NCBI GenBank assembly: GCA_900314975.1
Contig: OMXI01000014.1
Coordinates: 62,001 to 126,000 of the forward strand
Direction of reading: 5' to 3'
DNA length: 64,000 nucleotides
Source: an uncultured Eubacteriales bacterium
Lineage (GTDB): Bacteria; Bacillota; Clostridia; Oscillospirales; Ruminococcaceae
Shown here: positions 32,898-41,881 of the stretch, piece after piece
How positions within the stretch are numbered: position 1 is the stretch's first letter
Layout: each line of letters opens with the position of its first letter
Notes under the pieces: generated by a model
What the model saw: the letters and a program-made list of their open reading frames with translations, nothing else
What the model was told of the DNA's origin: nothing
Databases searched by the model: none
Position numbers and translations under genes: made by a program

Positions 32898-33572
32898 TCA
32901 CAGCTCAATAATGTACCCGCTGCCCACGCGCGTCTTTATAAAATCGTTCACACCCAGCTCCGAAAGCTTTTTGCGCAGCCTTGTCACGTTGACCGTCAGC
33001 GTGTTCTCCTCAACGTAGCTGTCCACCTGCCACAGCTTCAGCATCAGCGTGTCACGGCTTACGATCTTCCCCTTGTTTTCAAGCAGCGTCTGCAAAATGC
33101 GAAACTCGTTCTTTGTCAGCTCCGCAGTCTTTCCCTCGTAGTTCACCGCCGAGCCGCCGAGGTCAAGCACCACACCCGCGTGCGAGAGTATCGCCGCAGG
33201 CTCTGCCATCTCATAGCACCGCCGCGCCACCGCCTGCAGCTTGGCAATAAGCACCGCCGTGTCCACAGGCTTTGCAATAAAATCGTCCGCGCCCATGCTC
33301 ATCGCCATCACCTGATTCATGTTGTCCGCCGCCGAGGATAAAAACACTATCGGCACTTTGGATATCCTGCGTATCTGTCCGCACCAGTAGCACCCGTTAA
33401 AAAACGGCAGCATCATATCCATTACCACAATGTGCGGCTCGACCTCCTGAAACTCCCCCACAATGTCGTTAAAGTTTCCCGCGCAGTGAACCTCAAAATC
33501 CCATTTCGAGATAGCGCTTTTCAGCGCCTGCGCAAGCGCCGCATCATCCTCAACCAAGTAAATTTTGTACAT
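32898..33572 (-). CDS. Response regulator, OmpR family (BceR type)
   Basis: A 224-residue regulator with a receiver domain (VEDD acidic pocket at residues 8-10, phosphoacceptor D52 in VVMDMMLP, conserved Lys in FIAKPVD) and a C-terminal winged-helix domain (ELTKNEFRILQTLLENKGKIVSRDTLML in adjoining motifs). It should be phosphorylated by the kinase encoded 7 bp downstream and activate the ABC transporter operon through the operator at 31857-31893. ATG 33572 has GGGGAG 5 nt upstream; an upstream in-frame start lacks an SD. The YfhO gene ends 19 bp upstream, so read-through from that gene is possible. Confidence 0.92.
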   Translation of the reverse strand: MYKIYLVEDDAALAQALKSAISKWDFEVHCAGNFNDIVGEFQEVEPHIVVMDMMLPFFNGCYWCGQIRRISKVPIVFLSSAADNMNQVMAMSMGADDFIAKPVDTAVLIAKLQAVARRCYEMAEPAAILSHAGVVLDLGGSAVNYEGKTAELTKNEFRILQTLLENKGKIVSRDTLMLKLWQVDSYVEENTLTVNVTRLRKKLSELGVNDFIKTRVGSGYIIEL

Positions 33573-33591
33573 TATAACTCCCCTGCTTTGC

Positions 33592-36300
33592 CTATTTCTT
33601 TTTTCCAATGCAGTTCAAAACTATCGGGTAAACGTAAATGACCGCAATGACCAGCGCCCCCGCGATTATCGTCACCACTCTGCAAACGCTGTAAATCGCA
33701 TCGTCGAACTTGACCTTTCTGCGAATTATCAGCAGACCCGCCGCAAGCACAGCGCCAATGCCCGAAAGCACCAGCCCCGCCGTCAAGCCCATAGGCTCTG
33801 CGGTAATGCGTATGTCGTTGCTGCCTTGCTTTAGGTCAAACACGATAAAGTCGTCAAACGCCTTTTTGTAGTCGACCCTCTCGCCGTTTATCTGTACGTT
33901 GAACGTCTTTGAGTACGGCACAAACAGTACGCACTTGTCGCCCTGCTGCGCCTCACACTTGCCCGTGATAACGCCCGCCTTTTCGTCAAGCTGTGTACTG
34001 CGCGCAGACTCCACCGTCTTTTCGAGCTTTTCCATATCAAGCCCGTATACGCCGAAAGACGTACACTGCACATTTTTCAGCACGTTCACAGCGATCCTCA
34101 CCTTGCAGTTTTCGTACTCACCCAGCTTCAGCAAGCCGTTTGATGCCTGCGACGGATAATCCTGCTGTATCACCATATTGTTCACCGTAACCGTAAAGCT
34201 GCCGTTTATCGTCTCGTAAAGGTTTGACGACAGCTTGTCAAAGCAGTCAAAATACAGCGTCTGCCTGCCCATTACAAATATTTCGTAAACGATCTCGTTG
34301 CTCTTGCCAAACGGCGTTAGCAGTATTTCATCATCATACTTGTTTATAATGACCTCGCCCGTGCTGTCAGGCTCGTATCTTGTAAAAAGCTCATCACCGT
34401 CACCGTCTGCAAACAGCGCCCTGTAAAGTCCCTGCTGTACATCAAAGCGGTCAAGGCCCTCAAACGAGTCCATATCCGTAATATCCCTGTCAGTGATAAG
34501 CCCAAGCCCGATGCAGTTCTCGCGCCTGTATACCGAGAATTTGTTAGTCGCCGCCAGCGCACTTTCGCTCTCCAGCGGCGTGCCGGTTATCTTGTACTTA
34601 ACACTGAACAGCGCATCCGTAAACTCCGTGCCGCCGTGCGAGCCTACCTCCATCCAGTATGACGAGTATCCCAGCTTTTTCATCGCGTACATATAACCTC
34701 TGTCAGTCAGCGACGTGTAGTGCGCAAGCGAGCGGTAGCCCATCGCACCGAGATTGTTCACATCAAATATCTTGTTTGTCGTCTTGACCCTGTAAAAGCT
34801 GTCATCGTCGATCTTGCCCTCAAGCGCGAAAGAATTCCGCGTGAGTACCGACCTTTCATTATCGTATTCACCCGAGCCTGCAACGTACATCCTCAAAGCC
34901 GATACCGACTGCGCCGCCACAAAGCAGCACAAAAGCACGCCGAAGACTCTCTTTGCCAGCAAGCCCTTTTTGAACATCATAAACACGAACCCGAAGCTCA
35001 CCGCAAAAATGAAAAACACCTTTATCTCCACGCCCAGATACTTGTCGTCACTCCACAGCGCGCGCGAGTATTTGCCAATAGTGTCCTCGTTACGCCTCAT
35101 CACAACATTGAGCAGCAGCGCCGCGCAAACAAATACCAGCGAGCATATCACAGGCACGCCGTATTTTGTAAATGCCGATCTTTTCACCGCACGCTCATCG
35201 GTGTGACCGCTTCCGTCCTCCAGGAACTGCGCGCTGCATATAAGCATCACAAACACCGTCATAAACGCGAACCTGCACGGGAACGACATATAGCTGCCCG
35301 TGTGCCACATAAGATTCACAGGCTCCACCGCCATCGGTATCAGCAGCAGCACCAGCATTATCAGCATCGTGCCGTTTTTGCGCGACCTCTCGCGCTTGTC
35401 TATAACGCACCCAATACAAATAACTATCGCCACCGCGCTGTACAGCAGCAGCGGGATCACCGACTGAAACTCACCGATAAAGCTCGTCGTGCGCAGGTTT
35501 TGTGTTACCGACGTCGTGCGCCCGCTCATAAAATACTGCAAAAGGCAGGGCAGCCATACCACCGCCGTGATAAGCAGCGATAAAAGGCTTCCCGAAATGA
35601 ACAAAAAACCCGCCTGCTTGTACTCGCCCATCTTCGTGCGCACGCAGATAAGCGCGAAAAACAGTATGCAGAAAAGCGCCACCATGTAGCAAATGTAGTA
35701 GTTGACCACCGCCATAGCGCTCAGTGCCGCCACGTATGCCCACATCGAGTTTTTCGATATAATGCGGTAAATGCCTATCATCAAAAGCGGGAAAATATAC
35801 ATCACATCAAGCCATATGCTGTTTTGGTAGTACACCGCCGCATACCCGCAAAATGCGTACGAAACGCTAAGTGCAGCCGCAAACAGCGCAGGCAGCTTTT
35901 TCATGCACCGCCTGAAAAACAGCATCGCCGTAAGTCCCGCCGCCATCAGCTTTATCATCGTCAGCACGTTCATAAACAGCACAAGGTCCTGCTTTGGCAC
36001 ACAAAATGCCAGCAGGTTCAAAGGGCTCGCCACAAAGAAGAATATAACGCCAATCATGCTCATGCCGCCGGCGTTTTGCATGTTCAGGAAAAGCCCGGTC
36101 TTTCCGCTTATGATGTCCTCAAGATTTGCCGTCATCGGCACCACCTGCTGCGTCATATCGCACCACGCAATAGTGCCGCTGCCAAACGGGTAAAGCCCCA
36201 TAGACGCGAACATCGCACACATTATTATCATCACGCATATCGGCACCGCAACTATAAATGCCGCCTCTATGCATAGCTTTTTGGTCTTTTCATTCATCAT
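33592..36300 (-). CDS. YfhO-family polytopic membrane protein
   Basis: A 902-residue protein of the bacterial YfhO family (PF09586). The N-terminal half has about eleven membrane segments, with the family motif FGSGTIAWCDMTQQVVPM close to the first loop and YYQNSIWLDVMYIFPLLM further on. A large extracytoplasmic domain (about residues 450-870) is followed by a final membrane segment near the C-terminus. YfhO proteins resemble GT-C glycosyltransferases; in Bacillus and Listeria relatives act in sugar decoration of lipoteichoic acid or in other surface modification. ATG 36300 has AGGA 6 nt upstream. It has its own promoter, divergent from csoR, and may form one transcript with the Bce-like module downstream. 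Confidence 0.85.
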   Translation of the reverse strand: MMNEKTKKLCIEAAFIVAVPICVMIIMCAMFASMGLYPFGSGTIAWCDMTQQVVPMTANLEDIISGKTGLFLNMQNAGGMSMIGVIFFFVASPLNLLAFCVPKQDLVLFMNVLTMIKLMAAGLTAMLFFRRCMKKLPALFAAALSVSYAFCGYAAVYYQNSIWLDVMYIFPLLMIGIYRIISKNSMWAYVAALSAMAVVNYYICYMVALFCILFFALICVRTKMGEYKQAGFLFISGSLLSLLITAVVWLPCLLQYFMSGRTTSVTQNLRTTSFIGEFQSVIPLLLYSAVAIVICIGCVIDKRERSRKNGTMLIMLVLLLIPMAVEPVNLMWHTGSYMSFPCRFAFMTVFVMLICSAQFLEDGSGHTDERAVKRSAFTKYGVPVICSLVFVCAALLLNVVMRRNEDTIGKYSRALWSDDKYLGVEIKVFFIFAVSFGFVFMMFKKGLLAKRVFGVLLCCFVAAQSVSALRMYVAGSGEYDNERSVLTRNSFALEGKIDDDSFYRVKTTNKIFDVNNLGAMGYRSLAHYTSLTDRGYMYAMKKLGYSSYWMEVGSHGGTEFTDALFSVKYKITGTPLESESALAATNKFSVYRRENCIGLGLITDRDITDMDSFEGLDRFDVQQGLYRALFADGDGDELFTRYEPDSTGEVIINKYDDEILLTPFGKSNEIVYEIFVMGRQTLYFDCFDKLSSNLYETINGSFTVTVNNMVIQQDYPSQASNGLLKLGEYENCKVRIAVNVLKNVQCTSFGVYGLDMEKLEKTVESARSTQLDEKAGVITGKCEAQQGDKCVLFVPYSKTFNVQINGERVDYKKAFDDFIVFDLKQGSNDIRITAEPMGLTAGLVLSGIGAVLAAGLLIIRRKVKFDDAIYSVCRVVTIIAGALVIAVIYVYPIVLNCIGKKK

Positions 36301-36352
36301 TATCTGTCCTAACTTTATATTTACCGCGCAAAAGCGCACATACCTGAAATTG

Positions 36353-36381
36353 ATTATACTACATTTCATACCGATTTGCAA
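36353..36381 (-). promoter_or_regulatory. Promoter of the YfhO gene
   Basis: On the minus strand TTGCAA (36376-36381), 17 bp, TATAAT (36353-36358). Confidence 0.65.
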
Positions 36382-36404
36382 GCACTTTGCGGCATTTTCC
36401 GCAC

Positions 36405-36471
36405 TTGACAAAACAATTGCAGTGTGCTACAATAAAAGCAGCTGATAACACCCACGGGGAGTGGGGGTATA
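36405..36471 (+). promoter_or_regulatory. csoR-copA promoter with GC-rich operator
   Basis: TTGACA (36405-36410), 17 bp, TACAAT (36428-36433). Between the start site and the csoR SD lies an imperfect dyad, ACACCCAC-GGGGA-GTGGGGGT (about 36448-36468), similar to the G/C-rich operators bound by CsoR. Copper-controlled repression by the encoded CsoR is expected. Confidence 0.7.
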
Positions 36472-36482
36472 GGAGGTGCAAA

Positions 36483-36746
36483 ATGAAAGCCGATAAAGCA
36501 AAAGTAAGCAAGCTGCTCAAAACTGCCAAAGGGCAGATAGACGGCATTTTGCGAATGATAGAGGAGGACAGGTACTGCGTCGACATCTCCAATCAGATAA
36601 TGGCAACGCAGGCAGTTCTGAAAAAAGCCAACCTTGAGGTGCTTACCGCGCATTGTAAAAGCTGCGTGGCAGGTGCAAGCACACCCAAGCAGAATGACGA
36701 AAAAATCGAGGAGATCATCGCCCTGCTGTCAAAGCTGATAAAGTAG
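36483..36746 (+). CDS. csoR: Copper-sensing repressor CsoR
   Basis: An 87-residue helical repressor of the CsoR/RcnR family (PF02583). The Cu(I) ligands of true CsoR are present as C32 (EEDRYC), H57 and C61 (LTAHCKSC), together with the conserved GQIDGILRMIEEDRYC segment. Apo-CsoR binds DNA and Cu(I) releases it. ATG 36483 has AGGAGG 6 nt upstream; a longer in-frame reading begins inside the promoter and is not supported. copA starts 45 bp downstream, so the two genes form a copper-response operon, repressed at the dyad in their leader. Confidence 0.93.
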   Translation: MKADKAKVSKLLKTAKGQIDGILRMIEEDRYCVDISNQIMATQAVLKKANLEVLTAHCKSCVAGASTPKQNDEKIEEIIALLSKLIK

Positions 36747-36791
36747 CATAGTTATGCGGCTATCCGCATTTAGAAAGGTCATAATATTTTT

Positions 36792-39311
36792 ATGAAACAA
36801 AGATTTGATATCACAGGCATGACCTGTTCGGCGTGCAGCGCAAGGGTCGAAAAGAGCGTAAAAGCGCTCGAAGGCATACAAAGCGTGCAGGTCAACCTGC
36901 TGACAAACAGTATGAACGCCGAGTATGACGAAAAGCTGCTCACGAGCGAGCAGATCATTTCTGCCGTCACAAACGCAGGCTACGGCGCAGCCGTCAAGGG
37001 CGAGACAAGGCAAAAGACCGAAAAAAGCAGCGCCACCGCCGCAGCCGAGAAATCGCGCAAGGAAATGAAATCAAGGCTCATATGGTCGTTCATCTTCCTC
37101 GTGCCTCTGATGTATATCTCAATGGGGCATATGGTAGGTCTGCCGCTGCCTATGTTCCTGCACGGCGAAAAGAACGCCGTAAGCTACGCATTTGCGCAGT
37201 TTCTGCTCTGCCTGCCCGTAGCCTACATCAACTTCGGCTACTACTCGCGCGGCTGGAAAAACCTCATCAGGCGCTCACCGAACATGGATTCTCTCATCGC
37301 AGTCGGCTCGACCGCATCACTCGTCTACGGCATCTTCGGCATCTTCCGTATGGCATCGGGAGTCGCAAACGGCGACTTTGACCTCGTGCATACCTACCTG
37401 CACGACCTGTATTTCGAGTCAGCCGTAATGATACTTGCCCTTGTCAACCTCGGCAAGTACCTTGAAGCAAAGTCCAAAAGCAAAACCAGCGAGGCTATCA
37501 CGGGTCTTATGGATCTGTCCCCCAAAACCGCAGCCGTCGAGCGTGACGGGCAAATCGTAACTATCCCCGCCGAAGAGCTTGAAAAAGGCGACATCGTCGT
37601 TGTCAAAGCGGGTGAAAGCATAGCCTGCGACGGCGTGATAACCCACGGCAGCGCGTCAATAGACCAGTCCGCAATAACAGGCGAACCCGTCCCCGTCGAA
37701 AAAACCGTCGGCGATAAGGTCATCAGCGCCACAATAAGCAAAAGCGGTCTTATCAAGCTGCGCGCCACACAGGTCGGCAGCGATACCACCCTTTCAAAAA
37801 TAATCGCCCTCGTTGACGAGGCGTCAAGCTCCAAAGCGCCTATCGCCAAAACCGCCGATAAAATAGCAGGCGTTTTCGTGCCGATAGTTATGCTTATCGC
37901 GCTGCTCACAGCCGGCGTGTGGCTGCTTGCGGGCGCAGATGCGGAGTTTGCGCTGTCCTGCGCGATCTGCGTGCTGGTAATTTCCTGCCCCTGCGCACTC
38001 GGACTCGCAACCCCCGTCGCAATTATGGTCGGTACGGGCAAAGGCGCCGAAAACGGTATCCTTATAAAATCGGGCGAGGCACTCGAAACGCTGCACCGCG
38101 CAGATACCGTCGTGCTTGACAAAACTGGCACCGTCACCACGGGAAAGCCCTTTGTTACCGACGTCTGCCCTGTATCTGCAAGCAAGGACGAGCTTTTGCG
38201 CATAGCCCTCGCACTCGAATCGGGCAGCGAGCACGTGCTTGCCAAAGCCGTGTGCGACTACTGCAAAAACATCACCCCGCCCGCCGTGAGCGATTACAAA
38301 ACCTTCGCGGGACTCGGCGTCAGCGCCGTTATAGACGGCAAAGCCTGCTTTGCAGGCAGCGAAAGATTTCTGCGCTCGCAAAACGCCTGGCACGAAACTG
38401 CCGAGCTTTCGCGCATTGTGCAAAGCTACCCCTCACCCCTGTGGTTCGCAGATAAATCACGTATACTCGGCGCAATAGCCGTCGAGGATACCCTCAAACC
38501 CGATAGCACCGCAGCCGTAGCAGAGCTTAAAAAGCGCGGCATACAGGTGGTGCTGCTCACAGGAGATAATAAGACCGCAGCCGAAAAAGTCGGCGCGCAG
38601 ATAGGCGCAGATAAGGTCATCGCACAGGTAATGCCGAACGAAAAGGACAGCGCAGTTGCCGACCTTCAGTCGCAGGGCAAGCTCGTCGCAATGGTCGGCG
38701 ACGGCATAAACGACGCACCCGCGCTCGCAAGAGCCGACGTGGGCATAGCTATCGGCGCAGGCACCGATATCGCAATAGACAGCGCCGACGCAGTGCTTAT
38801 GAACTCCTCGCTCACCGACGTCGTCACCGCCATAGATCTGAGCCGCGCCGTTATCCGCAACATCAAGCAGAATCTTTTCTGGGCGCTTTTCTATAACACC
38901 TGCGCCATACCGCTTGCCGCAGGCGTTTTCTACCGCGCGTTCGGCTTGAAATTAAGTCCCATGATAGGCGCAGCAGCTATGAGCCTTAGCAGTATCTTTG
39001 TTGTTACCAACGCGCTGCGTCTTAAACGCTTCAGGGCAGTCAAAGCAGTTACCGAGCCGTCAGCGGCTGAAAATACAATACCACAAACTACGGAGGAAAA
39101 AACTATGAAAAACTACACCATGACTATCAAGGGTATGATGTGCCAGCACTGCGTAGCACACGTTAAAAAAGCGCTCGAGGGCTTGGGCGCACAGGCTGAT
39201 GTCGACCTGGATAAAGGTCAGGCTCTCATCAAAGCAGATGACAGTATCTCTGCAGATGCGCTGAAAAAAGCCGTTACCGACGCAGGCTACGAAGTTACCG
39301 CACTTGACTGA
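36792..39311 (+). CDS. copA: Cu(I)-exporting P-type ATPase with an HMA domain at each end
   Basis: Exports Cu(I) from the cytoplasm. The 839-residue protein has an N-terminal metal-binding domain (GMTCSAC, residues 9-15), eight membrane segments, TGEP, the ion-binding CPC (399-401), the phosphorylation site D443-KTG, and GDGINDAP. The usual HP dipeptide of the nucleotide-binding domain reads H481-V482 (SEHVLAKA), so the Pro is missing. Unusually, the ATPase is followed in frame by a second HMA domain (GMMCQHC, residues 772-839) resembling the CopZ chaperone. A strong SD (GGAGG, 8 nt spacing) in front of Met772 suggests that this domain can also be made alone. Weak SD at 36792 (GAAAGG region). 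Second gene of the csoR operon. Confidence 0.94.
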   Translation: MKQRFDITGMTCSACSARVEKSVKALEGIQSVQVNLLTNSMNAEYDEKLLTSEQIISAVTNAGYGAAVKGETRQKTEKSSATAAAEKSRKEMKSRLIWSFIFLVPLMYISMGHMVGLPLPMFLHGEKNAVSYAFAQFLLCLPVAYINFGYYSRGWKNLIRRSPNMDSLIAVGSTASLVYGIFGIFRMASGVANGDFDLVHTYLHDLYFESAVMILALVNLGKYLEAKSKSKTSEAITGLMDLSPKTAAVERDGQIVTIPAEELEKGDIVVVKAGESIACDGVITHGSASIDQSAITGEPVPVEKTVGDKVISATISKSGLIKLRATQVGSDTTLSKIIALVDEASSSKAPIAKTADKIAGVFVPIVMLIALLTAGVWLLAGADAEFALSCAICVLVISCPCALGLATPVAIMVGTGKGAENGILIKSGEALETLHRADTVVLDKTGTVTTGKPFVTDVCPVSASKDELLRIALALESGSEHVLAKAVCDYCKNITPPAVSDYKTFAGLGVSAVIDGKACFAGSERFLRSQNAWHETAELSRIVQSYPSPLWFADKSRILGAIAVEDTLKPDSTAAVAELKKRGIQVVLLTGDNKTAAEKVGAQIGADKVIAQVMPNEKDSAVADLQSQGKLVAMVGDGINDAPALARADVGIAIGAGTDIAIDSADAVLMNSSLTDVVTAIDLSRAVIRNIKQNLFWALFYNTCAIPLAAGVFYRAFGLKLSPMIGAAAMSLSSIFVVTNALRLKRFRAVKAVTEPSAAENTIPQTTEEKTMKNYTMTIKGMMCQHCVAHVKKALEGLGAQADVDLDKGQALIKADDSISADALKKAVTDAGYEVTALD
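39105..39311 (+). CDS. Possible independent CopZ-like chaperone from an internal start in copA
   Basis: In frame with copA, ATG 39105 is preceded by GGAGG at 39092-39096 (8-nt spacing), better than the SD of copA itself. Translation from it gives a 68-residue protein with the copper-binding motif GMMCQHCVAHVKKAL and the ferredoxin-like HMA fold, i.e. a complete CopZ. In related bacteria copZ is a separate gene after copA; here no stop codon separates the two. Either the stop was lost and the ancestral copZ start still works, or two products are made on purpose. This is an alternative product of the entry at 36792. Confidence 0.5.
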   Translation: MKNYTMTIKGMMCQHCVAHVKKALEGLGAQADVDLDKGQALIKADDSISADALKKAVTDAGYEVTALD

Positions 39312-39329
39312 ACCGAAAGGAAGCACCTT

Positions 39330-39932
39330 ATGACCGAATGGGAAAAAGCGCAGGCAGGCTATCTTTACGATGCCAATTACGATAAGCACCTGCTTGAAAA
39401 GCGCGATAAATGCAACGACCTCTGCTTTGAGTACAACCACCTCAAGCCAAGCGATGCCGCCGCCAAAGCCGCCCTCCTGCGCAGGATAATCGGCAAGGTC
39501 AAGGGCAGCGCCATAGTCACCGCACCCTTTTACTGCGACTACGGCATAAATATCACCCTCGGCGAAAACTTTTACTCCAACTATAACCTTATACTTCTCG
39601 ACGGCGCAAAAATCACCTTCGGCGATAACGTGTTCATCGCGCCAAACTGCGTCTTCACCACCGCTGCCCACCCTATCGATACACAGCAGCGTAATCAGGG
39701 GCTTGAAATAGCCCTGCCCATAACCGTCGGCGATAACGTCTGGTTCGGCGCAAACGTCACTGTCCTGCCCGGCGTAACTATCGGCTCTGATACCGTCATA
39801 GGCGCTGGCAGCGTCGTCACAAAGGATATCCCAAGCGGCGTGGTCGCCGTGGGTAACCCCTGCCGAGTGCTGCGGGAAATAACCGACGCGGACAAAAACA
39901 AGTACCCCGTTTTCAGCGAGGCGAGAAAATGA
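39330..39932 (+). CDS. Sugar O-acetyltransferase (maltose/galactoside acetyltransferase family)
   Basis: Acetyl-CoA-dependent enzyme of the LacA/Maa/NodL group. The 200-residue protein has the N-terminal helical Mac domain (EKAQAGYLYDANYDKHLLEKR region, in adjoining motifs) and a C-terminal left-handed beta-helix of hexapeptide repeats (ITLGENFYSN, ITFGDNVFIAPN, ITVGDNVWFGANVTVLPGVTIG). The catalytic His lies in TAAHPID. The true acceptor sugar is unknown; family members acetylate maltose, galactosides and related sugars. The ATG has AAAGGAAG upstream and follows copA by 18 bp. Its stop overlaps the acylphosphatase start (ATGA), so both are probably co-transcribed with csoR-copA or from a promoter within it. 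Confidence 0.9.
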   Translation: MTEWEKAQAGYLYDANYDKHLLEKRDKCNDLCFEYNHLKPSDAAAKAALLRRIIGKVKGSAIVTAPFYCDYGINITLGENFYSNYNLILLDGAKITFGDNVFIAPNCVFTTAAHPIDTQQRNQGLEIALPITVGDNVWFGANVTVLPGVTIGSDTVIGAGSVVTKDIPSGVVAVGNPCRVLREITDADKNKYPVFSEARK

Positions 39933-40201
39933 AAATCATCAGAAAAAAGTATACCTTTTACGGCAGCGTGCAGGGCGTGGGCTTTCGCTACCGCGCCTAC
40001 TATGCCGCACGCGAAAACAACGTCACAGGCTGGGTAAAGAACAACTACGACGGCAGCGTCGAAATGGAAGCCGAGGGCGAAGCGGAGAATATCGAAAATA
40101 TGCTGCTCGCTATCGAGAAAGGACGCTTTGTGCGTATCGAGAACTTTGTCTGCCAAGCCGTCCCCGTCCAAAACAGCCGCACCTTTGACATCATCGGATG
40201 A
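39929..40201 (+). CDS. acyP: Acylphosphatase
   Basis: A 90-residue enzyme that hydrolyses acyl phosphates such as acetyl phosphate or carbamoyl phosphate. The active-site signature GSVQGVGFRYRAYYAA contains the catalytic Arg and the second motif GWVKNNYDGSVEMEAEG contains the catalytic Asn. Length and fold match the family throughout. The ATG overlaps the TGA of the acetyltransferase gene by 4 bp (ATGA), so translation is coupled. It is followed immediately by a family M repeat. Confidence 0.94.
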   Translation: MKIIRKKYTFYGSVQGVGFRYRAYYAARENNVTGWVKNNYDGSVEMEAEGEAENIENMLLAIEKGRFVRIENFVCQAVPVQNSRTFDIIG

Positions 40202-40203
40202 AC

Positions 40204-40465
40204 AACTGGGGGAAACCCTTTTGGATTGAAGCAGAAAATGCTACGCATTTTCGGGAGTAACCGTGGTAACGGTTACTCTGTTGTCCCCCCGAGGATACCC
40301 TTTGGGTATCCTCGCGAGCCGCCGCAGGCGGCTATACCCCTATTCCTAAACCTTTTAATGCTTTTTCGCCATTTGGGTCAAAGGCCCAAATGGCGAAAAA
40401 GTAGTAAGAGTTCAGAAAAAAAGAGTTTGAGAAAACTTTTCCCAAGAGAATATCCACAGTTGTTT
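40204..40465 (+). repeat. Structured intergenic repeat, family M, copy 2
   Basis: Begins 3 bp after the acyP stop. It has the same order of hairpins as copy 1 but different paired bases: AGAAAATGC/GCATTTTC, GTAACCGT/ACGGTTAC, GAGGATACCC/GGGTATCCTC, GCCGCC/GGCGGC, and CTTTTTCGCCATTTGGG/CCCAAATGGCGAAAAAG. The stem changes are compensatory relative to copy 1 (for example GAGAATATCC/GGATATTCTC there). Confidence 0.8.
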
Positions 40466-40498
40466 AACAGGTCTAACACCACAAAGTATAATATCACT

Positions 40499-40530
40499 AA
40501 AGCCGCACAGAACCAATCTGCACGGCTTTT
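40499..40530. terminator. Terminator between acyP and the histidine kinase gene
   Basis: AAAGCCG..CAGA/TCTG..CGGCTTTT hairpin with A and T runs on both sides, suited to ending both convergent transcripts. Confidence 0.75.
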
Positions 40531-40534
40531 CATT

Positions 40535-41851
40535 TTACATGTCTTCAATTATGTACGGCAGCTGCACAGTAAAGCAAACGCCTGTAGGTGCGGTATTTTC
40601 CACCCATACACTACCGTTGCACAGTTCAACAACCCTCTGTACCAGCGCAAGTCCCAAGCCGTTTCCGTCAGTGGACCTGGAATGGTCGCCCTGATAGAAC
40701 TTTTCAAAGATCTTCGTGCGCTTTTCATCGGGTATGCACGGTCCGTCATCGGATATCTTGACAACAATGCACTGCTCGCTTCTGTATAGCTTAACGCCTA
40801 TGTTTCCGCCCTCACCCGTGAACTTGATAGCGTTGTTGATGATATTCTGCCATATCTGCGCCATCAGCTCCTCATTGCCGATGTAGGTTATCTCCTCAAG
40901 GTCAACGTCAAGCTCAATGTTTTTCCTTGACCATTCAGGCTCAAGCATAACGATTATCTTTCTTATCTGCTCGTCCAGCAGGAACTTTGATTTCTTTCCG
41001 ATAGTTTTCTGATTTTCCAGCTTTGTAAGCTTGAGAATGTTTGTCGACAGCTTTGTAAGCCGCGAGGTCTCGTCAATGATGACCTGCGTGTACTCTTTTC
41101 TGTCCTCCTCGGAAATGTTCTCGTCCTGCAAAAGCTTTGCAAAGCCCTGTATCGACGCCAGCGGTGTCTTGAACTCGTGCGAAACGCTTGAAATAAAGTC
41201 TCCGCGCAAGGTCTCTATCTCCGAAAGCTGCACCGCCATCTTGTTAAAGTTGTTGGCAAGCATACCGTACTCAATGTCATCAGGTACGCGTACACGCACC
41301 TTAAAGTTTCCTCTCGCGACCTCTGATGTCGCGCGGCTTATCTCGTGCAAAGGCTTCAGAATAGTCCTGCCGACAAAAGCCGTAATTATCGTACCTATCA
41401 CAATACAGCCTATGAACGACAGAATAATGACAAAGTTCACTATCCAGTACAGACTGTCATTTGAAAAGCTCTCAACAATGTAGTATTGATCCTGCACCTT
41501 TATGACCATCGTAGCCTTTGGGATAATACCCGACGAGGTTATGTAGTATCCTTTCCTCTGAATATCCTCAAAGCCCTCCGAAACCCTCTTGTTAGTGCTT
41601 TTAACGTGTGTCGCGGTAAAGCTTGAGTTGGTTACCAGTGAAACAATCCTTTCGGGCGTGTAGTCCTTGTTATCCTTGAACGTCTCGTTCAGGCTGTTTA
41701 TCGATACAGCCATTTCCGCGAGCTGCTCGCTTGCATTTGAACGCATTATCGGCGCAAAAATAATAAGCAAAAGCGAGATAGAAACAGTCGCAGAGATAAG
41801 CATGACCATAAAAAACATAAATGAAAGCTTAAATTGCAGGGTGGTTTTCAT
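40535..41851 (-). CDS. Sensor histidine kinase with HAMP domain
   Basis: A 438-residue kinase with a first membrane segment (residues 9-31), an extracytoplasmic sensor domain of about 100 residues, a second membrane segment (about 137-158), HAMP (about residues 160-212), HisKA with the phosphoacceptor His in SSVSHEFKTPLASIQG, and HATPase with IINNAIKFT, ISDDGPCIP and GNGLGLALVQR. The sensor domain is not one I recognise. It follows the regulator gene by 30 bp. The pair may respond to phosphate, because its predicted DNA targets and neighbours (Na/Pi transporter at 44627) point that way, but this is inference; no PAS domain typical of PhoR is present. Start ATG has AGGAAAGG upstream. Confidence 0.9.
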   Translation of the reverse strand: MKTTLQFKLSFMFFMVMLISATVSISLLLIIFAPIMRSNASEQLAEMAVSINSLNETFKDNKDYTPERIVSLVTNSSFTATHVKSTNKRVSEGFEDIQRKGYYITSSGIIPKATMVIKVQDQYYIVESFSNDSLYWIVNFVIILSFIGCIVIGTIITAFVGRTILKPLHEISRATSEVARGNFKVRVRVPDDIEYGMLANNFNKMAVQLSEIETLRGDFISSVSHEFKTPLASIQGFAKLLQDENISEEDRKEYTQVIIDETSRLTKLSTNILKLTKLENQKTIGKKSKFLLDEQIRKIIVMLEPEWSRKNIELDVDLEEITYIGNEELMAQIWQNIINNAIKFTGEGGNIGVKLYRSEQCIVVKISDDGPCIPDEKRTKIFEKFYQGDHSRSTDGNGLGLALVQRVVELCNGSVWVENTAPTGVCFTVQLPYIIEDM

Positions 41852-41881
41852 ATTCAGCCCTTTCCTCCCATATCAGCAGCC

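Noticed and set aside
34720..35583. A 287-residue plus-strand frame over the YfhO gene
   Set aside because: Antisense shadow with low-complexity Arg/His composition.
36792..39311. A frameshift or assembly error joining copA to copZ
   Set aside because: The frame is open and both parts have normal motifs; the internal SD suggests a real genetic arrangement, though resequencing would settle it.
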